A DNA stretch of 64,000 nucleotides, taken from the NCBI GenBank assembly GCA_002917775.1, contig KZ627162.1:338357-402356 (forward strand), read 5' to 3'. Below, one piece after another: positions 34,401 to 48,269 of the stretch; positions within the stretch are counted from its first letter, which is position 1; each line of letters begins with the position of its first letter. Made by a program: the position numbers and the translations under genes. The stretch comes from Glaciozyma antarctica PI12 (Eukaryota > Basidiomycota > Microbotryomycetes > Kriegeriales > Camptobasidiaceae). The notes under the pieces are model-generated. The model made no database searches. It had not been told where the DNA came from and worked only from the letters and a program-made list of their open reading frames with translations.

Positions 34401-35280
34401 GAGCTGGAGGCGGGGGATGTGGTTAACGCGGCCGAGTACGTTCGTTCGACGCTTGATTGGGAGTCGGGTGCTAATGGCGATACAGGCATTATGTTGGACT
34501 GCCGTACATCGACGAGAAGAGGGTTGGGATCTGGGGATGGGTGAGTCGGTGTCTTCTCTCGTTCGTGAGGCTTGAGGCTGATCCCGTTCGCGTGCACAGT
34601 CGTACGGAGGCTACCTCACGTCCAAGGTCATCGAAGCGAACTCTTCCATCTTTACGCTAGGTATGGCCGTCGCTCCAGTCACGGACTGGCGTTACTACGA
34701 CACCATCTGTGCGTCCCTTTCGTCGGTGCTTGCGATTACTGCTGACGGTTTCGCGACACGCAGATACCGAACGCTACATGTCTACTCCCTCGCTCAACCT
34801 CGATGGGTACGAGAAGAGCGCCATCACGAAGATGGAGGGGTTCGCGAACGCCGACTTCTTGCTGGCACATGGATCGGGAGACGACAACGGTGCGTCCTTC
34901 CTCTCTCCTTCTGCACCGCATGCTGAAGAAGCTACTCTTCAGTTCACTTCCTCAACACTGCTGCTCTGCTGGATCGCCTCACGAACGCACACGTCCGGTT
35001 CGTCTTTCGTCGTCGCTCGCCGAGATCTTGAGCTAACGCTGGTCGTTTCGCAGGGGATTCCGCTTCCGCATGTTCAGTGAGCCCCTTCCTCTTTTCTCGC
35101 TCCATGTTCTTAAGCTTGACTGTTCCCTCAGCCGACTCGGATCATTCGATGCAGATGCGAGGAGCCTACTGGGAGCTCATGAACTGGCTCACGGACTTCC
35201 TTACGGAGAAGTGGGGTGAAGGAGGCAGGACGAAGCAGAGGTGGAAGATGGAGAAGACGGAGGACACGGCAAAGGAGTAG
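31466..35280 (+). CDS. Membrane dipeptidyl aminopeptidase (DPP IV / Ste13-Dap2 family)
   Basis: Type II membrane serine peptidase that removes X-Pro/X-Ala dipeptides in the Golgi or vacuole. The ATG at 31466 starts an acidic cytosolic tail ([20 protein letters not shown]), then one membrane helix [20 protein letters not shown] (about residues 115-135). The beta-propeller follows, with [47 protein letters not shown] and [19 protein letters not shown]. The catalytic domain shows [33 protein letters not shown], the nucleophile [11 protein letters not shown] (built across an intron near 34545), the Asp in HGSGDDNVHF and the His in [14 protein letters not shown], so the Ser-Asp-His triad is complete. 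The VPDWVYEEE double-Glu motif that binds the substrate N-terminus is intact. About 18 introns. One apparent single-base break at the T6 run 33066-33071. Golgi (Ste13) versus vacuole (Dap2) cannot be decided. Confidence 0.93.
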
Positions 35281-35458
35281 AGGAGCATTGGAAGACTTGT
35301 TGTATTGCGTGCACTTTCTGGGAGAGAGGCTCGGCAGGCGAACTCAACCAGATCTTGGGGGGGCAGCTCGCTCCTCTCCCTCCTCCCTTTCGCCCCGCAC
35401 TCTCGCCACCTCAACTACAACCACCGTATACCTTCTCCTGAGCACACCAACCCTGGGC

Positions 35459-38400
35459 ATGGCGGAGTCAGCATCGTTCGAAAGGTGCGCGCCACAACAA
35501 ACACGCCTCGCGCCCTGACGTGCTTCCCAGCTGACCTTGCTCCCTTCCCTGCAGCACTTCCATCGGCTACGACAACGCCCTCAGCACGGCCTTAAACCAC
35601 TTCCGATTCCTCCTCTCCTCGTCCTCGTCCCGCTCCTGGAAACCTCTCCCTCCTTCGATCCCCTCGAGCTACGGCGACTCCGTCTCGCTCGCCAACGCAA
35701 AGGGCAAGGCGAAGGAGCTCCTCAATGGCGTAGGCGCCGTGGACCCGGTGGGAGTGCAGGTGCACCGGAGGACTAGCAAGGGCGCCGACATCGTCAGAGC
35801 TGTTACCGAGGTGGCCGTCGGGGAGGGAGTCGACTTGGAGTCGTTCAAGGCGGTTCTGCAGACTCCCGAGGTCAGGAGTGCCTGTGCGTGCTTTCTATGG
35901 GGTAGTAGAGGGACTGGGGAGCTGATGCGAGGTTTGTGGCGGCAGGGGACAAGCTCGTCGAGCACGCTCACGTCGTCGAGCTCGTCGACTCGCAAACACG
36001 AATCTCCAAGACCGATTATCGCTTGGGATGGCCAGCGAGGTGAGTACAGGAGTGAAGGAGAGTCTAGGAAGCTGCTGACAAGGCCGCGACAGCCCCCGCG
36101 ACACCATCACCATCTCCAAGACCTTCTCCGACAGCACGACCCTCATCGATATCTCGACCTCCCTCCCCCGCTCTGCAGACGAGCCCGCCTTCCTCCGCCC
36201 TGCCCCTCCCTACGTACGCTCGCACGTCCACCTCCTCTCCTGGTGTGTCCAGCTCCTCCCCTCCTCGCCCTCCTCGCCGCCCAAAGCTCGGATTACCGTC
36301 TTCTGGCAATGGAGCCTCAAGGGTGCAGTCTTTGCGACGCATCACCAGCAGATCGCCCAGCAGCTGAGCGGGTTTGTCGAATATGTGCGGGAGAAGGGGG
36401 ACCAGATCCCGCTCGTTGCGGGGTATGGGCGCGGGTTGGAGTTGGGGAGCACGGCGTTTGATCGCGGGCAGGATACGCTCCAGGCCGAGTACTCGATCAT
36501 TGCGGACGACGAGCTCGAAGCCAAGGCGGAGAGTGCGGTCAAGGGCATGGACGAGCTGGCGAAGCAGAAGGAACGGAGGCGCCTTGAGAGGGCGATCGAG
36601 TTCTCGCTCTCGGCGAGTCAGGGATGGGCAGTATCAGTCGTCGCGAAGGGGCAGGGGGAAGGAGTAGATGTAGCGTGGACGGCGGTGGCCGAGGCGGTAG
36701 GCGAGGGGAGGGTCACGCTTCGGATATCGCACGCGAAGGTCGTCAAGGCAGAACAGCTTGTCAAGGTCCGCATCTCGATCCAGCGACTCGCCGGCGGCAA
36801 GGTCCTCAAGGTCAATGGCGAACCGACCAAGATCGTCCTCATCGAGCCTCGAAACCCTTCGTCCCTCTCCCGCCAAATGCTCGACGACACGGCGAGCGTC
36901 GGCAGTCCTACCATCGCCACCGCCTCAACCAGCGACTCTCCCACTGGCGCCTCCTCCTCCGCCATCTCCACTCCTATCGCCCCTCTCCCCTCGACCTCCG
37001 AAGTCATGTCCCTCCTCCGCCGCAACTACATCTACTTCACTTCTCTTCTCCAAGAACCCGAAGCAAAATGGCGCCACGTCTCCGACTCGCAAGGCGTAAC
37101 CGTCACTCAGCTCAACTCGATCGACCCGACGCTCACGATCTACCGGGCCGAGGCGACCTTTGTCGGCGTCGGGGTCTGGGACGTCTTGAGCACGATCTGC
37201 ACGCCGGGAGCGAGGATGGAATGGGATAAGGGGCTGGAGGAGGCGACGCTGCTGGAGGATATCAACGAGCTAAGCTCTCTGTGGCATATCAAGAGCAAGG
37301 CATCTTGGCCCATTGCGTGAGTCGAACGTCTCGCAGTTCATGCGAATGAGAAGCTGATGCTCATAGCGCAGCCCTCGAGATTCGGTCACGGTCCAGACGG
37401 CGTACAAGTCCCCCTCCTCGGTCCACATCTTTTCCTTCTCCACCGACGACGACCAGCTCTTCCCCTCCATCCCTCCTCTCATCAGTCCCACCATCCGCAC
37501 CCAAACCGACCTCTACGGCTGGGCGATCGAAGCCCTCTCCCCAACCACGACGCAGATCACGCTCCTCGACCAGTCGGATCCGAAAGGATGGTCGAACAAG
37601 TCGTGGACGCCGACGCAGATGGTCAAGGCGGTCGCTGGCGTCGGAGCCTTCTCAGTCAAGTTCGGAGGACCGCCGGTCGTGACGAGGCTGCTCGGCGCAA
37701 AGGCTACGCTCTCCAAGTACGATCACGAGAAGGGAACGCTCAAATTCGAGTACAAAGCCGCTGCGACGGCGCCTTCGACGGTCTCGCTCGCCGGGGACGA
37801 CTTCGAGGCGGCGCAGCTCCCTCTCCCCTCGAACGGCGACAGCTCTTCGACGATCGAGTGCGAGATTCGCTGCGACTGCAACACCTGGGCGGCAAGCATC
37901 GACATCGTTATCGACCCTCCGCCAGCAAAGGTCTCGTGCCTCTCTCGCCATCGCCTTTCGTCGGGAGGAGGACTCTGGATCACGATCGAACACGATGCGA
38001 TCGTCGCAGGCGATGAACGGCTCCTCGTCTTCGTGCGGAAGGGATCAGGAGGGAGGGAGAAGGGGTCGGTCACGGTCAACGGCGCAAAGGCCAAGGTCGA
38101 CGTCGAGATGCTCCCCGAGGATGAGGTCAAGCTCCTCTCGAAGCGCAAGCGCGTCAAGGCGAGCCCGATCCCGCTCGACCAGTACACTACGCACGGGCCG
38201 AGGACCTGGAAGACGACTCCATCGCCGAGCGGACGCAGCTCTCCCTCCCTCCCCGCCGTCGTCGCCGAAGATCCCCTCAAATCCTCTGTCTCCCAATCCT
38301 CCCCTCTCGCCCAGGCGCCGACGACCATCTCAGTCCCCACCATCTCCGAACCCTCCACTCCCCCTCCGACGAAGCCACCTCTCCTCCCGCCAGGGCACGC

Positions 38401-40768
38401 CCTCGAAGCCCTCTCGTGGCTTCAGACCTTCCACGCCGAACAAGGACCTGAACTCGTGGATCCTGCGCCAGGATGGGCAATCGTCTCTGAGCGCGCGGGC
38501 ACCGTCGTTCGGAAGAAGATCATCCCGCGCGTCTCGGAGGTCCTCCCCGTCTATCGAGGGGACAAGATTGTCCAGGGATTGACGGCGGACGAGATTGCGA
38601 GCGTCGTTTCGGCCGTCGGGTGCCGCAAGGCGTGGGACGAGCGAGTCGAGACGGCCACGCCTCTTGCGACGTACGGACATGGATGCTCGACGGCAGTCCT
38701 CACGACCAAGCCGGCGTTCCCGTTCAAGGGTCGGATCTTCCACGTCGCTTCGGTCAACGCTCAGGTCCGAGTACCTTCGGCGTCGGCTGCGTCGAGCACG
38801 TCGACCGTCCTCTTCTGCGCCTCGTCGAGCTACGCGCCCGACGAGACGTTCGACGGCGGCAAGGTCAACCCCGGTCAACTCCTCCCCGGCCAAGTCCTCC
38901 TCGAGGGATGGATCCTCGAGACGCTCGACCCGTACACATCGTCGATGCTTGCGATCCCCTCGACTCGCTGCACCTACATCGCCTGCGTCGACCACTCGGG
39001 ATCGGTCCCTCTCGCACTCACCTCGGTTCTTAACGCCAACCTCGCTCGACTCATCAATTCGGTCGAATCTCTCGGCAAGACGAAGGGTCCTCTCCCGCGC
39101 GTATGGACGCCAGACGCGGGATTGCAGATTGAAGGACCGCTGAACGACGAAGGCGACCAAGAGTGCGTGTGGAAGCTCAACAAGGTCGACTCGACCAGCG
39201 TCCTCCTCTCGGCCGACTTTGCGATCGAGGATGGGACGTTCCGCTCCCTCTTCCGCGTCAAAGCTCCTCCTATCCCCCTCGCCCCTCCTCCGACTCTCTC
39301 GCCTTCGAAATCTCACCACTCGCTCGCCGTCCCCACTCCCTCTCTCCCCGTCGGTACTATCCTCAAGAGCGAACTCCCCCGCAGCGCATCCCTCACCTTC
39401 GGCTCCCCTCCCCACGCCCTCATGCTCCAACGCCCTCCCGACCTCGCTCACAAATCCAGCAAATCCTCCCTCCGCTCTAAGTCCCCCTCCAAGGAGTCCT
39501 CCCCAGCGACGGACCTCGTCGTAGCCGAGCTCGTCGTCGACCTCAAGCAATTCCCCCACGGCTACTCGATCGCCTGCTCCTCCTCCCTCATCTCTCCCGA
39601 CCCCTCGGAACCCCTCTCCCTCGAACCCCTTCGCTCACTCTCAGCGCGCCAAGTTCCCCTCTACGCAACAGCCCACGACGCCCCGCTCCCGCCTATCGTC
39701 TCGGCGTCGCTCGATAGCTGGAAGAGGCATAATCACCTCGTTAGGATCCTCGTGCCGACGGCGCGGGTAATGCATCCTGTGCAGGATCCGCTGAGGGAGG
39801 GCAAGACGAAGCCGGTTCCGCCGGAGTGGTTTGGGACATTGGCGGAGAGGGGAGCGGTCGTCGAGGTTAGGATCGTGCCGCTGCCGCAGGACCTTGGGGA
39901 GAGAGGAGCGGGGACGAGAGTCACGTTTAATGGGGAGGAACTGGCGGTTGTGGGGCAGAAGGAGAGTAGGGGGGTGTTGAGCAGGATGGAGGACGAGGAT
40001 TGGCATCCGAATGGCGCAGAGATCAGTCGGTGCGTCCTCTCCTCTTCTCGCGCTATGAACGATCGCTGATCTGGTGCCGAACGCAGTGTCGCTAGGAAGG
40101 GGAAGAAGGACAGCGACGCGCCACCGTCGGTACTCCCGCAGGAGCTTCTCGCTCCCGTCGCCGTCGCCGTTCGACTTCTAGCCCCCAAGGTCTCGACGCC
40201 AACGATGGACGACTCCGAGTTTCCGGATCCCAAGTCGCCTGGAGCGGTGACGCCGAACGACGAGGAGAAGGGATCAAAGTCGCCGATGTTGGGGTCCAAG
40301 ACTGGGCCGTCGCTTTCGGTGCGTCTTTCTTTCGTTCGTCGATTAGGATGAGGAGCTGATGAGGATGCTTTGCAGGGATATCGACGCGAGGCTTCGCTCT
40401 CGGACGCTTCTATCAATCCTCTCGCCGGCTTACTAGGCGCCTACCCTCTCTCCCGCCTCTCCTCGACCATGACGACCACTTCCCCCATCACCGACGACCC
40501 GTCCACCTCGAACCGACGAACGTACACCCTCTCCTTCGTCATCCTCGTCGCCGTCATCTCGTTCCTCCTCGGCTCGCTCCTCAGGAGCTTGCTGACTCCG
40601 GCGGACTACATCATTTATACGCCGAGGGTGGATGAGGGGGTCGAGAGGGTGTTGATGCAGGCGTTTGATCCGCAGAGGAGGTGGAGGGAGGCGAGGAGAT
40701 TAGTGGAGATTAGGAGCTTCTTCTTTTCGCAGTGGGATCTCATCTTTGCGGCGGTCAAGAGGGGGTGA
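35459..40768 (+). CDS. Large tail-anchored protein with three START-like lipid-transfer domains
   Basis: About 1,650 residues. The ATG at 35459 is followed by a short exon and an intron. Domain 1 (about residues 60-260) has TPEVRSA, DKLVEHAHVVELVDSQTRIS, YRLGWPASPRDTITISKTFS and HLLSWCVQLLP. A charged linker contains KQKERRRLERAIEF. Domain 2 (about 470-690) is the clearest START: RRNYIYFTSLLQEPEAKWRH, YRAEATFVGVGVWDVLSTIC, WDKGLEEATLLEDINELSSL, PRDSVTVQTAYK and SNKSWTPTQMVKAVAGVGAF. Domain 3 (about 920-1150) has PGWAIVSERAGTVVRKKIIP, DKIVQGLTADEIASVVSAVG, CRKAWDERVETATPLATYGH and LEGWILETLDPY. The C-terminus carries a hydrophobic segment TLSFVILVAVISFLLGSLLR, then about 60 residues. START folds bind sterols or phospholipids; membrane-contact-site function is inferred. 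Few introns; TGA at 40766-40768. Confidence 0.78.
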
Positions 40769-41166
40769 GCGAGGGGGAATGTAAAGTCGTTCAGCGTTTC
40801 TCCTCGCGTACACTGAGTGTTGTGCCTCGCTTCGTTCCCGATACGCTCGTCTGTCAGCAACAAATTGAGGATCACGCGGGGGAGGGACAGACAGGATCGA
40901 CGAAAGAGGCTCGGCTATCGAGACGATTCCCCGCATTCTGGGCTGCGCGGTCCACAAAGACCGGTTCTTGGGTCCAAGTCCCTCTTGATCAAGGACCAAC
41001 TCCCTCAGGAACTGCCAGAGAGCGTTCTTACAAGGTAGGAGAGGAGAGAAGGGGGAGAGGAGAGAGCAGGGACTGACCAGGACTCCCTTCGTCGACAGCG
41101 CTCAACCACTCTCGATCTCAACCCTCCTCATCAACTCAACCCAAATCAACCCCCACTCGAGCAACG
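40769..41166. other. Intergenic between START protein and GMC oxidase
   Basis: 3' flank of the START gene and promoter of the oxidase. CTGAC and CGACAG signals at 41075-41099 suggest a short leader intron before the ATG at 41167. No TATA box recognised. Confidence 0.35.
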
Positions 41167-43838
41167 ATGGCACCTCCTCCCACTGAAGTAGACGTTATCA
41201 TCGTAGGCGGTACGTCCCTTCTCCAGCGGCCGTTCGAACGGCTCCCTCACGACCAATCCCCCCCTGACACGTCTTGTCGCGCGCAGGTGGAGCCGCTGGA
41301 TCGGTCGTCGCTGGACGATTGGCCAAGGCGGATCCTACTCTCCAGATCGCAATCATCGAGGCTGGTCAGGACAACAAGGATTTCCCGACTTCGTACCAGG
41401 TGCGTTCTTCGAGAGGGGGTTCGTCAAGGAGGGAGCTGACACCACGCAGCCGGCGATGTACCTCTCCCACCTTGCGCCTACCTCGACGACGGCCAAGTGG
41501 GTTCCATTCTTTGACTGAGCCGCTGCTGAGACGGGAGCTAACGCCGGAACGCAGCTTCTACGTCGCCAAGGAGAGCGAGGCGACTGCTGGTCGCGGATGT
41601 ATCGTCCCTGTCGGTGGAATGCTCGGCGGAGGAAGCTCTATCAACTTCATGATGTACACTCGTGGATCTGCTTCCGATTACGACGACTGGAACCAGGAGG
41701 GATGGTCGTACAAGGACATCCTCCCCCTCGCTCGCAAGGTTCGTTCTCTCGAAAGCCGGTCCTTTCGATCGTCGCTGATTTCTGAGCGCGCAGACCGAGA
41801 CGAACCACCAAACTATCGGCCAGGACGCCAAGCTTCACGGTACTTCGGGCCCTCTCGAGGTCTCCTACGGAGGGTGAGCGTCGTCGCCCTGCTCTCGCTC
41901 GCCAGTCCTGACCTCTACTCTCGCTCAGCCACCAGTCTGAGATCGGAAAGCAGTTTATCGCCGCCGCAGCCGAGTGCTACGACGTTCCCTTCAAGGACGA
42001 CATCCAGGACTTCGCCACCGGCCACGGCAGTACGTCTTCCCCTCTCGCTCCCTCGAACCTCGCTAATCCCCTCTTGCAGTCACGACTTGGGCCAAGTGGA
42101 TCTCTCCCAAGACTGGTCGCCGACAAGATGCGGCGAACGGATTCGTTCACCCGATCCTCGAGACTCAGACGAACCTCCACCTCCTCTGCGAGCAGAAGAC
42201 TCTTCGCGTCACGTTCGAACGGCACCCAAAAGCGACCGGAGTCGAGTACTGCCACAACCCTCTCGCCAAGGTCCCTTTCAACCCCGAGCAGCCTCCTACC
42301 GTTGGTGAGGTCAGCCACATGAAGGCGAGGAAGATGGTCGTCCTCTCCGCCGGAGCTTTCGGAACGCCCATGATCCTCGAGAGGAGTGGAGTTGGAGCCA
42401 AGGAGGTTTTGGAGAAGGCCGGAGTCGAGGTCGTCGTTGATCTTCCCTCCGTCGGAGCCGAGTACCAGGATCATCAGGTGCGTCGTTTTTTTTTCGCACC
42501 GTGCGAAGCGAGGTGGGCTGATTCCGGTTCCGCAGCTCACTCTCGCGACTTACCGCTGCGCTGATGACGAGGATACGCTCGATGACTACCTTCGCGGTAT
42601 CCCTGGTGCGTGCATTCTTGAGCTCGTCGTCGACGTCGAGCTAACGACCTTCGCAGAGGTCCACGTCAAGGCCGGAGGCGAGTTTGCCAAGAACGGCAAG
42701 GGTCTCGTCGCTACCAACGCTATCGGTACGTCCTTTTCTCGCTCGCTTCTGATCGTGCGGTTCCTGACGACCATCGCAGACGCCGGAATGAAGGCTCGAC
42801 CCAGGCCCGAGGAGCTTGCTCGGATGGGACCTGCGTACGCTCCTCTCCCGCACTTCTCGTCGAGGTATCGCTGACGCTGATTCTCGCTCGCAGGATGCAG
42901 AAGGTCTGGAAGGAGTACTTTGAGAACGCGCCCGACAAGCCTCTGATGTTTGGTGGGGTCATTTCCTCTTTCCTGGGAGATCACTCGCTCGTGCCTGCTG
43001 GCAAGTACATGATGGTGCGTCCTACCCCTTCCCCCCTTCTCGCGCTCTCTAACACTCGTCTCGATCGCAGATGGGAGCCTACTTGACCTGTTCGTTCCCC
43101 TCCTTTCTTGCGCGCGTGGATTGAGCTGACGAGAAGCAGACCCATTCTCCAAGGGAAGCGTTCATATCACTTCGTCGGACCCCTGGGCGGCGCCGGATTT
43201 CGACGCTGGATTCCTCTCCCACCCCGCCGATATGGATCCCCAGGTACGTCCTCCCCTCTCCTCCTCTCGACGCGCTCGCTAACCCCTCATCACCAGGTTT
43301 GGATGTACAAGCGCCTCCGCGAGATCACTCGTCGCATGCCCACCTACCGCGGAGAACTCTCCGCCATCCACCCCAAGTTCGCTCCCGACTCCCCCGCCCG
43401 ATGCCTCGATACTCCCGTTGCGGAATGGAAGGCCTGGAACGGGGAGAAGCTCGAGGATCTCGTTTATTCTGCGGAGGACGACAAGGCTATTGAGCAGTGG
43501 TTGCGCGAGAACGTGAGTCTGCTTTCTCGGGGTGTGATCCTGGACGAAGCTGACGGCTGGGAACAGGTCGGGACGACTTGGCATTCGTGCGCTACGTGCC
43601 CTATGAAAGCGAGGGAGAACGGCGGTGTCGTCGATGCGCGCCTCAACGTCTTCGGAACGACGAACCTCAAGCTCGCTGGTACGTCCTCCTCTCTCTCTTT
43701 TCTAGACGGCGCTGACAAAGAGCAGATCTCTCCATCATCCCGTCGAACGTCGGGAGTAACACGTACTCGGTCGCGTTGACGGTGGGAGAGAAGGCGGCGG
43801 TGTTGGTTGGGGAGGACCTTGGGATCGCGGATGTTTGA
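41167..43838 (+). CDS. Alcohol-oxidase-like GMC oxidoreductase
   Basis: FAD enzyme of the glucose-methanol-choline family, closest by eye to methanol/alcohol oxidases, which make aldehyde and H2O2 from primary alcohols and O2. The dinucleotide fold [20 protein letters not shown] is assembled across the first intron, followed by [10 protein letters not shown]. Strong family blocks: [93 protein letters not shown] and the active-site [11 protein letters not shown] with histidine. The FAD-closing block is [20 protein letters not shown]. It ends GEDLGIADV at TGA (43836-43838). Compared with Pichia-type enzymes it is shorter, lacking most of a mid C-terminal insert and the tail with the peroxisomal signal, so a peroxisomal location is not supported. 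About 14 short introns, all consistent in phase. Confidence 0.92.
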
Positions 43839-44584
43839 GTGGCGTGGGGAGGAAGGAAGATGGGACTCGGCTGGACTTTCCGTGTGTACTGGGTATCGAG
43901 ATTTGATTTTGCCAATTATATCCGCAGCGATCTGGCTACGATATCTCGGGGCGAAGAAGTGGGAGCGAGGTTGGGAGAGGAAGAGCGAGAGGAGGAGCGA
44001 GACCTGGAGCGAGCGAAGAGGAGGGAAGCCAGTTGCGCAAGGTGGGATTGAGGAACTGCTGAGGCGCTATACGAGCGCCATTACTGGGAGACTGCAAGCA
44101 AGCGTCGACAGCGGAGGAGGGATACCAGTGGAAGCCAGGTCGAGCGAGCCACGCGAGTTCGGCGGCCGCGCGTGGCGACGAACTGCTTTCGAGCACGAGC
44201 ACCGATAGCAGGTTATGCTGAGAGAAAGGAGTGCAATGGATGGGGGTAGGCGGTGGAGAAGTGTTAGAACGAGTGCGACCAAGTGGTGCGGTTTCGGCAG
44301 GTCGCTCGCTCGCTCGCTCGCTTTTCGATGTGTGAGCGAGAACGACTGCAGCGCTTTAGTATCAAGAGAAGCGTACGACTTGAAGAGGATTTATGACTGA
44401 GGTCGGGGAGGAGCAGGAGGAACGAGTCGTGCGGAGCTGGCGAACTGAGCGGGGCAGCGAACGAAAATGAGATCACTGGGTTCCATCCGCACTGCTGTGT
44501 ACTGCCATTATACATTCGTAGTAAAGGAAAGAGTAAGCGAAGCTATACGCCGACGCGAAAGAGGTACGTACCATTGAATCCGCC
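43839..44584. other. Spacer of about 750 bases with a simple repeat
   Basis: 3' flanks of the oxidase and of the F-box pseudogene (convergent). It contains TTGCCAATTATATC at about 43910 and a CGCT tetranucleotide repeat. Open frames here are short and unsupported. Confidence 0.4.
44302..44323. repeat. CGCT tetranucleotide microsatellite
   Basis: About five uninterrupted copies of TCGC/CGCT in intergenic DNA. A likely length polymorphism; no function implied. Confidence 0.85.
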
Positions 44585-45932
44585 TCACACCGCCATCTCG
44601 CCTCGCTCGAATGCGTGCACGCTATCGAAAACGAGTCCGACCCCCCTCTTCTCACACTCAGTAGCCAGCCTCGCTTTACCCGCCGAAAGCTCCGTCGTGT
44701 GAGCTTCTGCCCTCGCGCACAAGACTGTGATCCTCTCCAGCTCCGTCTCTCCGACCTCCTGCGCTTCTAGCGTCGCGAGCGCCGAGGCGATCTCTTTTCT
44801 CTCGAGATGAATCGTTCACGTCTTAAGCGAGTTGGGAAGACCTTTGAGCTTGTAACCTGTCGAAGTCCGTAATTCCTGGAGCGAGGTGCAGCTTTGAGAG
44901 AGGGGAGAGGCGATGTTGGCGCCGGTGGAGATGTGGAGAGTGGAGAGTTGGCGTGCAATTCCTAAGAGCGCGGGGGTGAGAGTATCGAATGCTTTTTTTG
45001 TCGTGCTGGGGACGAAGAGGTCGAGCGCTCGGAGGGAGGGTTGGAAGAGGCGCGTGGCGGCTGCGCAGAAGCTTGCTGAGTAGTGAGAGCGGCTTAGTCG
45101 CAGAGTGAGGGAAGTGAGGTGGAACGGGAAGATGGGGGAGGAGTTGGTAGGCTCCTGGGGTCGAAAGCCTGAAGAGATGGGCGCCGCACCGGGCTCGCGA
45201 CCTAGGGCTTGACGGTTGGGAGCGGATTGCGAAAAGGGAGTATAAGTACACACCTAGGGTTCCGCGGACGGCATCGACAACGCAGATGCTCAATAGGCAA
45301 AGTCCTGCGGGGAAGAGAGCATCAACGAGGATCAGCAAGGCACCAACGACCTTCGCACGCGAACTTTGCTCACCCGCAAACTGTGGACCGCAGAGCCAAT
45401 CGAGATCAAAGTGCTCGATCTGGGTCAAATACAGCTGCTTCACCCCGCGAGAAGCCTCGAGCACCGCCTTCGCATCGTTCGCATCGGCGTACGAGCCGCA
45501 GCTCACCAGGCGAGCAAGACGCAGCTCCCGCGTTCGAAACTGTGTCAAAGCTGTAGCAGCGGTGAAAGCTAAGATTTAGAATTTCCTGCGGTCGCTGAGG
45601 AACACGACTTCCCACGGCTGAGGCTGAGCAACCCTTCGCCATCTTCGCGAGACGAGAGCCACAGCTCGCAGAGTGTTGTAGCGCGATTTAAGGAGGCTCA
45701 GATCGAAATGTGGGAGAAGGATGGCGAAAGAGATGATTCGGTGTAGGAGCTCGTCGGGCAAGGCGGCAGGGCAGACGTGGGCCAGAGCTCGAGCGAGAGA
45801 GCGGGTGAGAGGACGTGCTGGAGGCTCTGCAGGCAAAGGATTTACTGGCGTTAGTGTGAGGTAAGAGAAGCGGTCCTCACGCAGCGTACGAGCTGAAGTC
45901 CCGAGGACTGAGTCGCTGCGAGCTTCGGCCAT
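44585..45932 (-). pseudogene. F-box/LRR-type paralogue 3, probable pseudogene
   Basis: Fourth F-box-type gene of the window and a clear relative of 28164 and 29702. The ATG at 45932 leads through one intron to ALPDELLHRIISFAILLPHF, SRYNTLRAVALVSRRWRRVA and PWEVVFLSDRRKF. Then an in-frame TAA interrupts an otherwise continuous frame that goes on AFTAATALTQFRTRELRLAR, SRGVKQLYLTQIEHFDLDWL with CGP, the paralogues' conserved block. After introns at the family positions come FPFHLTSLTLRLSRSHYSAS, LFQPSLRALDLFVPSTTKKA and GIARQLSTLHISTGANIASP. The second break is a TGA just after NSLKT, where the tandem paralogue has KKW; the frame continues ERKEIASALATLEAQEVGET and ends TECEKRGVGLVFDSV like the intact genes. 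Two stops and no frameshift suggest recent loss. Sequencing error at two sites is less likely but possible. Confidence 0.75.
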
Positions 45933-46300
45933 TCGCTGTGGTAAGGAGGAGGAAGGAACGAGTCGCGCTCAGCGCTGCAGCTCCACCTTGAGCCGCTCGC
46001 GCAAGAGCGTACTCACCTTGCGAAGAAGCTAACGAGTCACGGATCGAGCAGTACGAGTCCAGGAGCCAGGAGCAGCGAGAGCAGCAGCGACTCTTTCGGC
46101 AGAGCAACGGGCGCCTGCGAAATATTCAATTTGTTTCAACTGAAGCTGGCTCAGGGTAGCGGTTGGAGAGAATTAAATTTATTGGCCAAGTCGCGTCGAG
46201 GCTGTTCCTGCTCGCCTTCTTTCCATCCCCTCTCCTCCCTTGCGACCTCAACTCCCCCTCCGCTTGACTTCCGCACCACTGCACCACTCTACCCACCGCC
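45933..46300. other. Divergent promoter of F-box pseudogene and PCNA
   Basis: About 370 bases. It contains the only clearly AT-rich patch nearby (AATATTCAATTTGTTTCAAC at 46120-46140 and GAATTAAATTTATTGG at 46172-46187), which may be core promoter sequence for PCNA. No confident binding site. Confidence 0.4.

Positions 46301-48269
<1,969 letters not shown>

Noticed and set aside
38330-39559. Minus-strand frame of 409 codons
   Set aside because: It lies wholly opposite the START-protein exon, is arginine/glutamate-rich as expected from the complement of GC-rich coding DNA, and shows no domain or intron signals.
44800-44825. TGA in the F-box paralogue as selenocysteine or recoding
   Set aside because: Fungi of this group lack selenoproteins as far as known, no SECIS-like element was seen, and a second stop occurs elsewhere in the gene; a plain nonsense mutation fits better.
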